Below, piece after piece: positions 26,026 through 36,586 of a DNA stretch of 64,000 nt (position 1 is its first letter; each line of letters opens with the position of its first letter). The DNA lies in assembly GCA_020636495.1 (NCBI GenBank), contig JACJXQ010000008.1, positions 3,254,395 through 3,318,394 of the forward strand. Reading direction: 5' to 3'. The notes below the pieces were generated by a model. That model had not been told where the DNA came from. It did not search any database and saw only the letters and a program-made list of their open reading frames with translations. The translations under genes and the position numbers were made by a program. This DNA is from Chitinophagales bacterium. GTDB lineage: Bacteria; Bacteroidota; Bacteroidia; Chitinophagales; Chitinophagaceae.

Positions 26026-26787
26026 TCAGGATTTGTGCCTCTCGAGGAAACCTGCGAGTATCTTGTTGAACTCACCCGGCACCTCCATCATCGGAGCATG
26101 GCCACACTTATCTATCCAGTGCACCTCTGAATTGGGTATCAGTTTCTGAAATTCCTCTGCCACCATAGGTGGAGTGATCGTGTCATTCTTACCCCATATC
26201 AGGCAAGTAGGTACTTTGATATCATTCAGCTCATTACCCAGGTTGTGCTTTATAGCAGATCGGGCGAGTGAAATGATCTTCAGAGCTTTTATCCTGTTGT
26301 TCACGATAGAATATACCTCATCTACCAGCTCTTTGGTAGCTACATTCGGGTCGTAGAAAGTTAGCTCAGTTTTCTTACGGATATACTCGTAATCACCACG
26401 TTTAGGATATGTTTCACCCATACCATTCTCAAAAAGACCGGAACTACCTGTGAGTGTTATGGTCTTTACCTTATCCTGGTTCTTGAGTGTATATACCAGC
26501 CCTACATGGCCACCCAGTGAGTTACCTAACAGGTGGACTCCTTCCAGCCCGCGGGCGTCAATGAATTTTTGTACGTGTTTGGCCAGGCCGGAAACAGTAG
26601 TTTCCAGCAATGTCAGGTCAAACAAAGGCAGCATAGGTATGATAACCCTATGAGTCTGCTTAAAATGATCCACCAGATCCTTAAAGTTGCTGAGTGCTCC
26701 AAACAAACCATGCAACAGGATCAGCGGCTCTCCCTCTCCCTCCTCTACGTACTTGAATTTCCCGAAATGTCTTATCTCGTATTGCAT
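26026..26787 (-). CDS. Alpha/beta-fold hydrolase
   Basis: The 253-residue protein has an intact alpha/beta hydrolase layout: oxyanion-loop HGLFGALSNF near residue 25, nucleophile elbow LLGNSLGGHVG (Ser near 94), an acid in WGKNDTITPP and the catalytic His in GHAPMMEVP. It resembles the MhpC/BioH-like group; substrate unknown. It reads away from ispG, with a shared intergenic region of 190 bases. Confidence 0.88.
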   Translation of the reverse strand: MQYEIRHFGKFKYVEEGEGEPLILLHGLFGALSNFKDLVDHFKQTHRVIIPMLPLFDLTLLETTVSGLAKHVQKFIDARGLEGVHLLGNSLGGHVGLVYTLKNQDKVKTITLTGSSGLFENGMGETYPKRGDYEYIRKKTELTFYDPNVATKELVDEVYSIVNNRIKALKIISLARSAIKHNLGNELNDIKVPTCLIWGKNDTITPPMVAEEFQKLIPNSEVHWIDKCGHAPMMEVPGEFNKILAGFLERHKS

Positions 26788-26947
26788 GTAATACTCTTAT
26801 TATTTGCTAAAATACTACTGTTTAGCAGAAAAACATAGTCTTAATGCCAATAGCCATATTTTGTTTTTATAAACAACCATAGTAAAAAACATCATATTAT
26901 TAACAGGAATACAGCAGATTTTCGCAGGTCGCTAAGCGTGCATTAAC

Positions 26948-26955
26948 TACCTTTG
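26948..26955 (+). promoter_or_regulatory. -7 promoter element of ispG
   Basis: TACCTTTG matches the Bacteroidota TAnnTTTG consensus, 22 bases before the ispG ATG. The -33 element is not clear. Confidence 0.55.
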
Positions 26956-26977
26956 CATGGCTTTGTAAAAAATACAT

Positions 26978-28987
26978 ATGACAGGACAATACTGCCATTC
27001 GCTGACGGAATATACCAGACTTGCCACCCGTGAGGTACGCATAGGCGACCTGCTGCTGGGCAACAATAACCCTATCCGTATCCAGACCATGACCACTACC
27101 GACACGATGGATACAGACGCCACGGTGGCACAGTGTATACGTTGTATTGAGGCAGGAGCAGAGCTGGTGCGTATTACTGCACCCAGCAAAAAAGAGGCAG
27201 AGAACCTGGCTGTCATAAAAAAGATACTGAACGATAAGGGCTACCACACCCCTTTGGTCGCCGATATACACTTTACCCCGAATGCAGCCGAAATTGCCGC
27301 TCGTATAGTAGAAAAAGTACGTGTTAACCCCGGCAACTATGTAGATAAAAAGAAATTCGACTTTATAGAATATACTGATGACGCATATGCTGCCGAGATA
27401 GACCGTATCAGGGACAGGTTCACCCCACTGGTGAAGATATGTAAGGAATATGGCACCGCTATGCGTATTGGCACCAACCACGGCTCGCTCAGCGACCGTA
27501 TCATGAGCCGCTACGGCGATACACCTATAGGCATGGTGGAAAGTGCTATGGAGTTCCTTCGTATAGCCAGGGGCGAGAGCTACCACCAGGTGATACTGAG
27601 CATGAAGTCCAGCAACCCACAGGTAATGGTGCAGGCATACAGGCTATTGATACAAAAAATGGATGAGGAGTTTGGCGAATGTTACCCGCTGCACCTGGGT
27701 GTAACAGAAGCAGGAGACGGCGAAGATGGCAGAATAAAAAGCGCGATAGGTATAGGCACCTTGCTGGAAGATGGTATAGGCGATACGATCCGTGTTTCGT
27801 TGACAGAAGATCCTGAATTTGAGATACCAGTTTGCAGGGACATTGTAAACAGGTATGGCACACGTGCTAACAGCCAACCCGTTCAGCCACTCAACCAACA
27901 GGAAAAGATACAACTACCATATTCACCCTTTGCCTATAAACGCAGAGCTACAAAGACCGTTGGTAATATAGGCGACCATCATGTACCTGTTGTGATAGCG
28001 CCTTTCAGAAATGAGACTTCATTAAGCCATAAAGACCTGCAGGGCATAGGCTATAAATATGATGAAGCTACCGACAAGTGGAACATAGGTGATGCAGCTG
28101 CAGACTATATCTATACGGCAGACAAGCTATTAGACTTTAACCTGCCGGGTACCTTGCAGGTGATATGCAACTACTATACATGGCAGCAGGCAACTGATAA
28201 AGGGAAATATCACCCGCTATTTGAAAGTGATGCCTATCTGGCCGCATCTGACATTGCGGATAGCATGCATTTTGTTGTACATAATGCCGATGCGCAATGG
28301 GAGAACACCCTGGCGCTTATCGCTAAACTGAAAAATGATAGTAACGCAGTACTTTGCCTGCATAGCAGCCATACCAACTATTTTGCCTCAGTGCGCAGAG
28401 TAATGATAGAATTACTGGAGCAACATATTGATACACCCGTTATCCTGTGCAGGAATAATGAGGACATGACCATTGATGAACAACTGATAGACTTTGCCAC
28501 CAATACCGGCGGGCTGATGCTGGACGGCTTTGGCGACGGTGTATGGCTATGGAACAATATGCAACAGGTAGAGAACCTGAAAGTAAGCGGCAGAACCTAC
28601 CTGGAAGTAAAGAACAATCACCAGTTCCTGAACAATACAGGTTTTTCTATTCTGCAGGCAACAAGAACAAGGATCAGCAAAACCGAATACATCAGTTGCC
28701 CCAGTTGCGGACGTACACTATTCGACCTGCAGGAGACTACTGCTATGATACGTAATGCCACCAACCACCTGAAAGGAGTAAAAATAGCCATTATGGGATG
28801 CATAGTGAATGGCCCCGGTGAAATGGCGGATGCCGACTTTGGTTATGTAGGTAGCGGCCCCGGCAAAATAACCCTGTATAAGAACAAAGAGGTGGTGAAA
28901 CGTAATGTACCCAGCGATATTGCGGTGAATGAACTGATACAGATACTGAAGGATAATGAAGTATGGATAGAACCTACTGAGGCGTAA
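26978..28987 (+). CDS. ispG: (E)-4-hydroxy-3-methylbut-2-enyl-diphosphate synthase, long form
   Basis: IspG carries out the penultimate step of the MEP isoprenoid pathway, reducing MEcPP to HMBPP with a [4Fe-4S] cluster. At 669 residues it is the long type known from Bacteroidota, Chlamydiae and plants, with an inserted middle domain (about 290-560) between the TIM-barrel part (TREVRIGDLLLGNNNPIRIQ start) and the cluster-binding part. Cluster ligands are seen in ISCPSCGRTLFDLQ and IMGCIVNGPGE. It overlaps the convergent O-antigen ligase-like gene by 14 bases at the 3' ends. Confidence 0.96.
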   Translation: MTGQYCHSLTEYTRLATREVRIGDLLLGNNNPIRIQTMTTTDTMDTDATVAQCIRCIEAGAELVRITAPSKKEAENLAVIKKILNDKGYHTPLVADIHFTPNAAEIAARIVEKVRVNPGNYVDKKKFDFIEYTDDAYAAEIDRIRDRFTPLVKICKEYGTAMRIGTNHGSLSDRIMSRYGDTPIGMVESAMEFLRIARGESYHQVILSMKSSNPQVMVQAYRLLIQKMDEEFGECYPLHLGVTEAGDGEDGRIKSAIGIGTLLEDGIGDTIRVSLTEDPEFEIPVCRDIVNRYGTRANSQPVQPLNQQEKIQLPYSPFAYKRRATKTVGNIGDHHVPVVIAPFRNETSLSHKDLQGIGYKYDEATDKWNIGDAAADYIYTADKLLDFNLPGTLQVICNYYTWQQATDKGKYHPLFESDAYLAASDIADSMHFVVHNADAQWENTLALIAKLKNDSNAVLCLHSSHTNYFASVRRVMIELLEQHIDTPVILCRNNEDMTIDEQLIDFATNTGGLMLDGFGDGVWLWNNMQQVENLKVSGRTYLEVKNNHQFLNNTGFSILQATRTRISKTEYISCPSCGRTLFDLQETTAMIRNATNHLKGVKIAIMGCIVNGPGEMADADFGYVGSGPGKITLYKNKEVVKRNVPSDIAVNELIQILKDNEVWIEPTEA

Positions 28988-30452
28988 CCTCTGCTATTCC
29001 TTCCTGCTCTTTCTTTTCCTGCTCAAGGCTGATACGCCGTAATGCTACCAACAGTGCCAGGCTGATGTAAAATAGTGAACCTACTTTATGTGTCTCCAGC
29101 AGTTCGGAGAAGAAGTTGTTGACGAATGCAGCACCAAACATCATTGCCGCACCCAGCGTACAGTTTTTGTAATACCTGTCTTTGAACCTGTGATAGGTTT
29201 TCTGCGCCTGCGCAAGTGCTACCATTATCAGCACGGCGTATAATATCATAGCAGGCCAGCCCTGCTCTACCAGCATATACAGGAAGTAGTTGTGCGTAGT
29301 AGATTGTTCCGTATTACGGCTAACATAAGTTTTGAATGAACTTACCGCATATGGTTTGTAATAGTAATAGAATGCATTGGGCCCCCAGCCTTTTACCGGC
29401 TCATCTGTACTCATCCGCATAGCCGCTATCCAACGATACAGTCGCTCCATCGATGACATATCCTCACCTCTGAACGTTGCCATTACGTGCTCGGCAAAGT
29501 TCTTATGCATGTAGGTTTTCTCATAGTTGGGGCGGAAGTTGATGAACCTGTTATCATCCGCCATATAGATGATGAGCATTGCCAACAGTCCGTAAAAAAC
29601 CGGGAATATCAGGTTGACCAGTCTTATGCGTATAGCAATAGCTACTACTATAGCAAATATTACTGCCAATACAGCCGCACGTGCATACGTCAGGTATATA
29701 GCAGGCAGGAAGAACATGATCAGGAACAATATGGCAGCCTTCACTAATGGATTGCGCATCTTACGCGTCATAGGCCATGCCACCAGCAACAGCGGGAAAA
29801 ATATGGATATTACCGCCGAATAGTCAACGTGGTTATAATACAGGTCACCAATGGCATATTCTACCTTACGGAAATGGAACCCGCGGGCAGCATGGCGCAA
29901 CATGATGACCACCATAGTAGCAACCAATGGTACCAGGAACAACAGGAATGCTCTGCGAAAATCTTTTTTATCCCTGAATACATAGTATGGGAGTATAAAA
30001 AAAGATATCAGGAACCATATTTTGGCTGCCATGAATTTGAAAGACAGCAAGTGCTCGTGCGAGAAAATAACAGCAACTATCATCCATGCAAACTGCAGAA
30101 TAACAACAGTAACTATCGGATCCCGGAACCATGTTCTGCGGCCCAGTACTTTCGGGTCCTGCAGAAATATAGCGGGGAACATGAACATGAAGATCCACAT
30201 CAACGGCTCATCAGGCAGCGAAGTGGACAACGACCCCGTAAGCTGGTAATCGATTGAGATAGGAATAGTAAAAAGAAAAAGATAATAAGCCACTTTCCAG
30301 TTGACATACAGCAGCAGCAGGTATATAAAAGCTACCGGCACCAGTATGGTCTTGAAGCTCTGCGTATAGGAGAACAGTATCACCCCGAGGAATAATACCG
30401 CAAAGCCGATACGCATCAGCCACTTATTATCTGCTTTCAGTTCAGGTATCAA
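28974..30452 (-). CDS. O-antigen ligase/polymerase family membrane protein (Wzy-like)
   Basis: The 492-residue protein has about 10-12 membrane segments and a large loop between the later ones containing RLYRWIAAMRMSTDEPVKGWGPNAFYY, which fits the Wzy_C/WaaL pattern (Arg-rich loop with WGPN). The family joins or polymerises polysaccharide on undecaprenyl pyrophosphate at the periplasmic face. It overlaps the upstream Wzz-like gene by four bases, so the pair acts together in exporting and sizing a surface polysaccharide. The substrate is unknown. Confidence 0.82.
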   Translation of the reverse strand: MIPELKADNKWLMRIGFAVLFLGVILFSYTQSFKTILVPVAFIYLLLLYVNWKVAYYLFLFTIPISIDYQLTGSLSTSLPDEPLMWIFMFMFPAIFLQDPKVLGRRTWFRDPIVTVVILQFAWMIVAVIFSHEHLLSFKFMAAKIWFLISFFILPYYVFRDKKDFRRAFLLFLVPLVATMVVIMLRHAARGFHFRKVEYAIGDLYYNHVDYSAVISIFFPLLLVAWPMTRKMRNPLVKAAILFLIMFFLPAIYLTYARAAVLAVIFAIVVAIAIRIRLVNLIFPVFYGLLAMLIIYMADDNRFINFRPNYEKTYMHKNFAEHVMATFRGEDMSSMERLYRWIAAMRMSTDEPVKGWGPNAFYYYYKPYAVSSFKTYVSRNTEQSTTHNYFLYMLVEQGWPAMILYAVLIMVALAQAQKTYHRFKDRYYKNCTLGAAMMFGAAFVNNFFSELLETHKVGSLFYISLALLVALRRISLEQEKKEQEGIAEVTPQ

Positions 30453-31372
30453 CGCTCAACAGCAATTATTAGTCGATAATAGCTTATGATCATCAGGTAA
30501 ATAGCCACGAAGAAGAAACCAAAGAAACCCGCACCAATAACCGTAAGCACAAAGCCAATGCCGGCAGGCTTGGCAGGTGGCGTAGCCGGAGTGATCACCT
30601 GCAGGTAACGGCTCCTGTCTTCAGGAGTAGCACCTGTTTTCAGCTCATTCAGGATAGACAGGTTCCTCGCCTTGTCTTCCATCAGTTGCTTCTTAACAAC
30701 GTTTATTTCTTCTATCTTATCACGCAGCATCATTTGCTCTTCTTTACCGGCAGACCCCATCTTACCACCTATCTCCATCTCCTCTGTGGTCAGTGCAGTG
30801 ATAGTACTGTCGATATCATCATTCCTGTCATTCACAGAGTTAGCTACATTGTTCTTCATGGTCAGGTAGTAACCACGGAAGATGTTCTCGCAAGTCTCAA
30901 TAGCCAGGTTCACAACTGCTGCTGCCCTTTCAGGGTCTGTATCCTTATAGTATACTTTAGCAGTGGTGTACTCGGTACGTTCCATCTTGAACAGGTTCTT
31001 GAATATCTCTTTCATTTCAAGACGATCCTTAGGATCATCCTTTTTCAGCTTGTATGCATCCCAAAGGTCCAGTTTATCTGCAATGGTATTCCTGAGCGTA
31101 TCAGAACCCGCAATAACCAGCACCCTGTCTATATCATCATCACCACCAAAATAGTCTACAAAACGTGTATCGCGTGTGCGATACAGGTTGTTGCGGTCTG
31201 CATACAATGGGTTGGATATGATAAAATCGGCCTCGGCCTTGTATTTCTTTTTACCCACTACATAAAATAGTGCGCCCAGCAGGGATGATGCAACAACAGC
31301 TATTATCAGCAGTTTGCTCTGTTTGCGTAGTGTCTGGACTATATCTACCAGATCGAAACGAGGATTGCTCAT
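30449..31372 (-). CDS. Wzz/GumC-like polysaccharide chain-length determinant protein
   Basis: The 307-residue protein has membrane helices near residues 20-42 and 270-298 flanking a periplasmic helical domain, the polysaccharide co-polymerase arrangement. A PATPPAKPAG segment precedes the second helix, as is typical of Wzz proteins. There is no tyrosine kinase domain. It is translationally coupled (ATGA-type 4-base overlap) to the Wzy-like gene downstream, so chain-length control of that product is the likely role. Confidence 0.82.
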   Translation of the reverse strand: MSNPRFDLVDIVQTLRKQSKLLIIAVVASSLLGALFYVVGKKKYKAEADFIISNPLYADRNNLYRTRDTRFVDYFGGDDDIDRVLVIAGSDTLRNTIADKLDLWDAYKLKKDDPKDRLEMKEIFKNLFKMERTEYTTAKVYYKDTDPERAAAVVNLAIETCENIFRGYYLTMKNNVANSVNDRNDDIDSTITALTTEEMEIGGKMGSAGKEEQMMLRDKIEEINVVKKQLMEDKARNLSILNELKTGATPEDRSRYLQVITPATPPAKPAGIGFVLTVIGAGFFGFFFVAIYLMIISYYRLIIAVER

Positions 31373-31441
31373 TGTAGTTTTATATAAGATTATGAGTGTT
31401 AAACATAGTTATTTTTCCTTTAAAGAACGGAGTTTCAGCAA

Positions 31442-32518
31442 TTATATTACTGTTTCTCCGGCTTGTATTTTCTCCGCATTTTCTGCAAACTGCAAAGCCT
31501 GCGCCATTTCACCTATATCACCGTTCATAAATTCATCCAGGTTATATATGGTCATGTTAATGCGGTGGTCTGTCACCCTGCCCTGCGGATAGTTGTAGGT
31601 ACGTATCTTGGCCGACCTGTCGCCCGTACTTACCAGGCTCTTACGTCGTTGAGATATTGCTTCTTCATGCTTACGTACTTCTTCTTCATATAGTTTGGTA
31701 CGCAGCATCTGCATGGCCTTTTCGCGATTGGCCAGCTGGCTACGCTCAGTCTGGCACATTACCACCACGCCTGTGGGTATGTGCGTCAGCATCACCTTAC
31801 TTTCCACCTTATTCACGTTCTGTCCGCCTGCACCACCACTACGTGCTGTTTCCATTTTTACATCAGCGGGGTTGAGTTGAAAGTCAATTTCTTCTGCTTC
31901 TGGCATCACGGCCACAGTTGCCGCAGATGTATGTACACGGCCACTGGCCTCGGTTTCAGGTACACGTTGTACACGGTGCACACCACTTTCAAACTTCAAT
32001 GTGCCGTACACATCCTCGCCCACCACCTCAAGCTGTACCTCTTTATAACCACCAACAGTACCTTCTGTTTCAGAAAGTATTGCCAGTTTCCAACCTCTCT
32101 TTTCACAGAACTTCATATACATACGCAACAGGTCGCCCGCAAATATACTGGCTTCATCACCACCGGTACCTGCCCTTATCTCCAGGATAGCATTCTTTTC
32201 ATCCTGCGGATCTTTAGGTATCAGTATCATCCTTATTTCTTCTTCCAGCTCTTTCTTTTCTTCCTCCAGTCGCTCCAGGTCGTTCTTGGCCATCTCCCTC
32301 AGTTCTTCATCACTTTCGTTGGCCAATATGTCTTTGGCAAAAGCATAGTTGTCCAGGTTGTTGATATACCTGGTACGAGCCTGCACTATATGCTCCAGCT
32401 TACGATATTCACGACTCAGCTCCGTGAACTTTTTATTGTTCGATACGATCTCCGGGTTGGTCAGCGCCACTCCCAAATCATCGAACCTTGCTTTTATCGC
32501 ATCTAATTTATCCAGCAT
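31442..32518 (-). CDS. prfA: Peptide chain release factor 1
   Basis: RF1 ends translation at UAA and UAG. The 358-residue protein carries the catalytic GGQ in RSGGAGGQNVNKVES near residue 230, the RF1-type motif in VPETEASGRVHTSAATVAV, and STGDRSAKIRTYNYPQGRVTDHR near the C-terminus. The stop-recognition PxT-like region is present. Length is normal. It is 17 bases after the FkbM methyltransferase gene on the same strand. Confidence 0.96.
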   Translation of the reverse strand: MLDKLDAIKARFDDLGVALTNPEIVSNNKKFTELSREYRKLEHIVQARTRYINNLDNYAFAKDILANESDEELREMAKNDLERLEEEKKELEEEIRMILIPKDPQDEKNAILEIRAGTGGDEASIFAGDLLRMYMKFCEKRGWKLAILSETEGTVGGYKEVQLEVVGEDVYGTLKFESGVHRVQRVPETEASGRVHTSAATVAVMPEAEEIDFQLNPADVKMETARSGGAGGQNVNKVESKVMLTHIPTGVVVMCQTERSQLANREKAMQMLRTKLYEEEVRKHEEAISQRRKSLVSTGDRSAKIRTYNYPQGRVTDHRINMTIYNLDEFMNGDIGEMAQALQFAENAEKIQAGETVI

Positions 32519-32535
32519 AAAAACTGTTTGTTGTC

Positions 32536-33468
32536 TTAATTATTCTCTTTTTTCAATACCACATTCTCCGATGTAGTGTCATGTTCAGCCATATAAGATA
32601 GTATATCATCTACAGGCACTAATACGCCCTCAACACCTATCATATGTGTTTTGTAACCGCAATTCCTGAGTATGTCCACCGCTTCTTTGTACGATGCTTT
32701 TTGATTGTCCGACAGATACTCCATGATCACCACAGGTGCTGTGCTATTCCATGTATTCAATCCGCCATTCACTGCCTGCACCTCTGCTCCTTCAATATCC
32801 ATCTTTATCATGTCTGGCTGCAAAGCATGTTCATTCAGAAAGTCATCTATTGTTACTGCCTGTACTGTATTTTTTACAGGTGGGTGTTTCGATATCCAGC
32901 TACTATTGCTGAACTGAGCCGCATCCAATGTATTATATTCAGAATACAATACTGGAAATTCAAAAAAGCTTACCTCTTCTATTCTGTCAGAAACAGCATT
33001 ATGATACACCCGGATATTCTTTTTCCCCGATACGTTCTTATCCAACAGATCGAATGTGCCTTTTGCCGGCTCTACTGACAAAACCTTCCCTTCATCACCC
33101 ACCAGTGCTGACGCCAGCAATGTAAAATATCCGAAGTGCGCGCCAATATCCACGAATGTATTTCCATCCTTAAGATTGGCAGCCAGGTATTGGGCAAAGC
33201 GTATTTCGGATGCGTGGGTCTTACCGCCTGTCAGGTATATATCTGTAGCTGCGGGCAATAACACCTCCATATCACCTCCAAAGAACAAGGGGGCTTTTTT
33301 CAAAGAACCTTTATGCGTGACAGGGTATATTATCTTGTGCAACAACATTGCATAAATGTACCTGGCCGGGTCGTGCATCAAGCGGGTCAACTTACCGGCC
33401 TCAGCCAGTTGTTGTACTTTCTGCAGTTGTTGTGCGGTAATATTCAAAGCAATTGTGTTATTAAACAA
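32536..33468 (-). CDS. FkbM family methyltransferase
   Basis: The 310-residue protein has the FkbM-type SAM-binding region (NTFVDIGAHFGYFTLLAS near residue 98, VLSVEPAKGTFDLL) and later IDDFLNEHALQPDMIKMDIEGAEVQAVNGG, the family's second signature. These enzymes O-methylate sugars or small molecules; substrate unknown, though the nearby Wzy/Wzz pair makes a surface glycan plausible. It lies between infB (terminator between) and prfA. Confidence 0.86.
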   Translation of the reverse strand: MFNNTIALNITAQQLQKVQQLAEAGKLTRLMHDPARYIYAMLLHKIIYPVTHKGSLKKAPLFFGGDMEVLLPAATDIYLTGGKTHASEIRFAQYLAANLKDGNTFVDIGAHFGYFTLLASALVGDEGKVLSVEPAKGTFDLLDKNVSGKKNIRVYHNAVSDRIEEVSFFEFPVLYSEYNTLDAAQFSNSSWISKHPPVKNTVQAVTIDDFLNEHALQPDMIKMDIEGAEVQAVNGGLNTWNSTAPVVIMEYLSDNQKASYKEAVDILRNCGYKTHMIGVEGVLVPVDDILSYMAEHDTTSENVVLKKENN

Positions 33469-33469
33469 A

Positions 33470-33507
33470 ACAAACCGTTAACCCTTTATCTGGAGCTAAC
33501 GGTTTGT
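33470..33507 (-). terminator. Terminator of the rimP-nusA-infB operon
   Basis: An 11-bp perfect stem (ACAAACCGTTA with TAACGGTTTGT) and 16-base loop is followed on the minus strand by a T-rich stretch, 16 bases after the infB stop codon. It also overlaps the promoter area of the FkbM gene. Confidence 0.72.
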
Positions 33508-33523
33508 CATTTATTCAGTTAAG

Positions 33524-36453
33524 CTATAATGTGCGTTTTACTTCTACTTCTTCAAAGCCTTCAATGATATCACCTACACGCAGGTCGTTGTAATTCTTTA
33601 TGCTCATACCGCACTCATAACCTGTGGCTACTTCTTTCACGTCGTCTTTGAAGCGTTTCAGCGAAGCCAGCTCGCCTGTATGTATCACGATACCATCGCG
33701 TACCAGGTTGACCTTAGTATTACGGTTGATCTTACCATCCAGCACATAACAACCGGCAATGGTACCTACGCCGCTGATCTTGTACACCTCGCGTACTTCA
33801 ACGTTACATACGGTTCTCTTCTCGATCTTAGGTTCGAGCAGCCCTTCCATAGCACTCTTGATCTCTTCGATCGCGTCGTAGATAATGGAGTAAGTACGTA
33901 TCATGTTCTCCATATCCGCCAGTTTCGCTGCCTGCATGTAGACGGGCGCACCTGGAAACCGATAGTAGCGTCTGACGCTGTTGCCAGCAACACATCGCTC
34001 TCGGTGATCTGTCCCACCTTTGTGTACTATGTTCACCGCAATCTCTTCGGTGAACAATTTCTGCAGTGAGTCCGCCATGCCTCTACAGAACCATCGAAGT
34101 CACCCTTGATGATAACACCCAGTTCTTTAAAGTTACCCAGCGCCAGTCGGCGACCGATCTCATCAAGCGTAATGTGTGCTTACGGTACGTATACCCTGCT
34201 CGCGTAATATCTGTGCGCGGTGCGTTGCTATCTCTTTAGCTTCTGCTTCGTCTGCATATACTTTGCCTTTTCACCTGCCTGTGGCACTACATTCAAACCC
34301 TAACACCTGTTACAGGATCAGAAGGCCGTGCGGTCTTGAGACGTTGTCCCAACTCGTTGAACATCGCTTGATCTTACCATAATACTGTCTCCACTACCAT
34401 TTCGCCCTGGTGCAGCGTACCGTTCTATATCAGGATGGTAGCCTGGTAACACGTCCTTTATCCAGCGATGCCTCTATCACGCTTCTACAGTAAGCCTGTT
34501 GTAATTGGCTTTTTACTTCCAGCAACTCAGCCTCAATGATATTTTTTCCAGCAGCACATCGATATTCAGGGCCCTTCTTGGCAGATATCTCCTGCTCTGG
34601 TATTTACCACCCAATCCTCTACCAATATATTCATATTGGCCAAGTTGTTCTTTTATCTTCTCGGGATTCGCACCTTCTTTATCTATTTTGTTGATAGCAG
34701 AATATCATCGGCAGGTTTTGCCGCCTGCGCGTGCGATATCGCCTCTTTGGTTTGCGGCATTATAGCGTCATCAGCGGCAATTACGATCACCGCTATGTCC
34801 GCCACTTTAGCACCACAGGCACGCATAGCGATAAACGCTTCGTGACCCGGTGTATCAGGAAGGTGATTTTCTTACCGGAGCTGGTTTCTACCCTGTAGGC
34901 ACCTATGTGCTGGGTAATGCCATAAACACTCACTGCCTACCACATTGGCCCACCAGTATAGTCGAGCAATGATGTTTTACCATGGTCAACGTGACCCATG
35001 ATGGTAACGATAGGTGCCCTCAGTTCAGGTCTTCAGGATCATCAACTTCTTCCTCCTCGTTATCTGCTTCCTGCTCAGGTTGATGAATTCTACTTATAAC
35101 CAAATTCATTCGATACCAGCTCTATCACCAGCGCATCCAGCTCTGGTTGATAGATACCATGATACCGGGCTCATACACTTTACTAATGATATCAGCGAAG
35201 CTTACATCCAGCAGGCTGGACAATTCGCTTCTGATATGAACTCAGTAACCTGTATTACCTTATCGGTTTCATTGCCTCTTCCGCCGCGCGTTTTCGGCAA
35301 GGCCTTCGCTTATTTTGACGATATTTGGCTTTTAGTACCTTTATTACAGCCCGCACCTGCGCCACTTACCAGTTTAGCCTGTGTCTGAGATCTTTTCCTG
35401 TATTGCTTTCGTCTATTTCCTGTTGTTGCGGGTTACAGGCGGCCTGTTACGCGCCTGTCGTTGCCACCACGCCTGTCGTTATTACTCACCGCGCCTGTTG
35501 TCTCGGTTTGTTGTCGCCTTGCGGACGACCACGGCCCTGAACATCTTTAACGCGCTCAGGCTTCTTCTGCACCGGGATACGCTTCCTGCGTTTTTCTTTA
35601 CTATCGCCCCTGGTAGATTCTTCTTTGGTAGGCAGTTCTATCTTACCAATGATCTTCGGACCTTCCAGCTTAGGGCTTTCATTTCTATATGCGCCCTTAT
35701 TTCTTCCGGTGCTTCCGGTGCTTTGGCAGTTGTTCCGTGTTGCTTCTTTGGTTTTCAGTTGCTTTTCTTTCCGGCTTAGGTTCTGCTTTTGGTGCAGCCT
35801 CCAGCCGCAGTTTTCTCTTCTTTCTTTTCTGCCGCCTTCGCGCCTTTCTTCGGCCTCGACGACGCATTCTTTTCGTCAGGTCTATTTACCATGGTGTATT
35901 AGGACCGCCTATTCTTGAAGTACTTACAGGTTTTCAGGCTCTGCACTCAGGGAAGCGGGAGCTTATCTTTCACTTCTTCTTTCTTTGTGGTGGTGCTGCA
36001 GGTTTTTCTTCTGCTACAGGTTCCAGTTTAGGTTCTTCCTTAGCTTTTGGCTCCGGTTTATAAGTTCTTCAACCACGGTTCTTCCCCGGCTTTGGGTTCC
36101 CAGCTTTTGGTTCCGGCTTAGGTTCAGCCTTTTTGGTTCAGCTTTTGGTTTTCTCTTCACGCTCTTCGTGCTTGTCACGAATAGTAATATCCAGCTCCTC
36201 CTTGGTCTTATCTATGTTATCTAATACAGCGCACCTTTAGGCAAAGGATCTCCTCGCTCTTGCGTTTGGCCAGTTTGTCTTGCGCAAACTCGCGTTGCAA
36301 GGCCTCATACATTTGAGGTGTTAACTTAACGTTCGGGTTGCTGGCGTTAATCTCAAACTTCTTCTCAGTAAGAAACTCGATCAACGTTTCCTTACCAATG
36401 TTAAACTCTTTTGCCGCGGCCAGTAACCTCGGTGTTTTTTCTGCTGTTGCCAT
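33524..36453 (-). pseudogene. infB: Translation initiation factor IF-2, frame broken by many small deletions
   Basis: The locus is as long as a full Bacteroidota IF-2 gene (about 975 codons) and lies after rimP and nusA as expected. The N-terminus is good (MATAEKTPRLLAAAKEFNIG to KLAKRKSEEIL, 36453 to about 36240), and so is the C-terminus (from about 33930 down to 33524, ending VEVKRTL). The G1 motif GHVDHGKTS is intact at about 34968-35000. Between about 33950 and 36240 the frame changes repeatedly. Examples I resolved: a lost G:C pair at about 34856 turns TFLDTPGHEA out of frame; two bases are missing near 34016 in VHKGVGQIT; and another loss lies near 36245 after SEEIL. IF-2 is essential and the neighbours are clean, so I suspect consensus errors rather than a dead gene. 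I call it pseudogene only because no intact frame exists as given. Confidence 0.85.
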
Positions 36454-36586
36454 TCGTTATTTACTCAGTATTATATGCTCTTTTTAGCTATTCTTTACTC
36501 TAAATCTAATCTACAAACCTAAGCCATTTTAAGGAAAAACCTTAATAATACTACATTTTTGCCCCCTCCCGGGTTACAAAAAACAG

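Noticed and set aside
33900..36250. Many open frames on the plus strand through infB
   Set aside because: They are Ser/Phe/Leu-rich shadows of the frameshifted minus-strand gene; the minus-strand pieces match IF-2.
33524..36453. Programmed frameshifting in infB
   Set aside because: There are far too many shifts, and they fall at ordinary base runs without slippery sites; not a known feature of IF-2.
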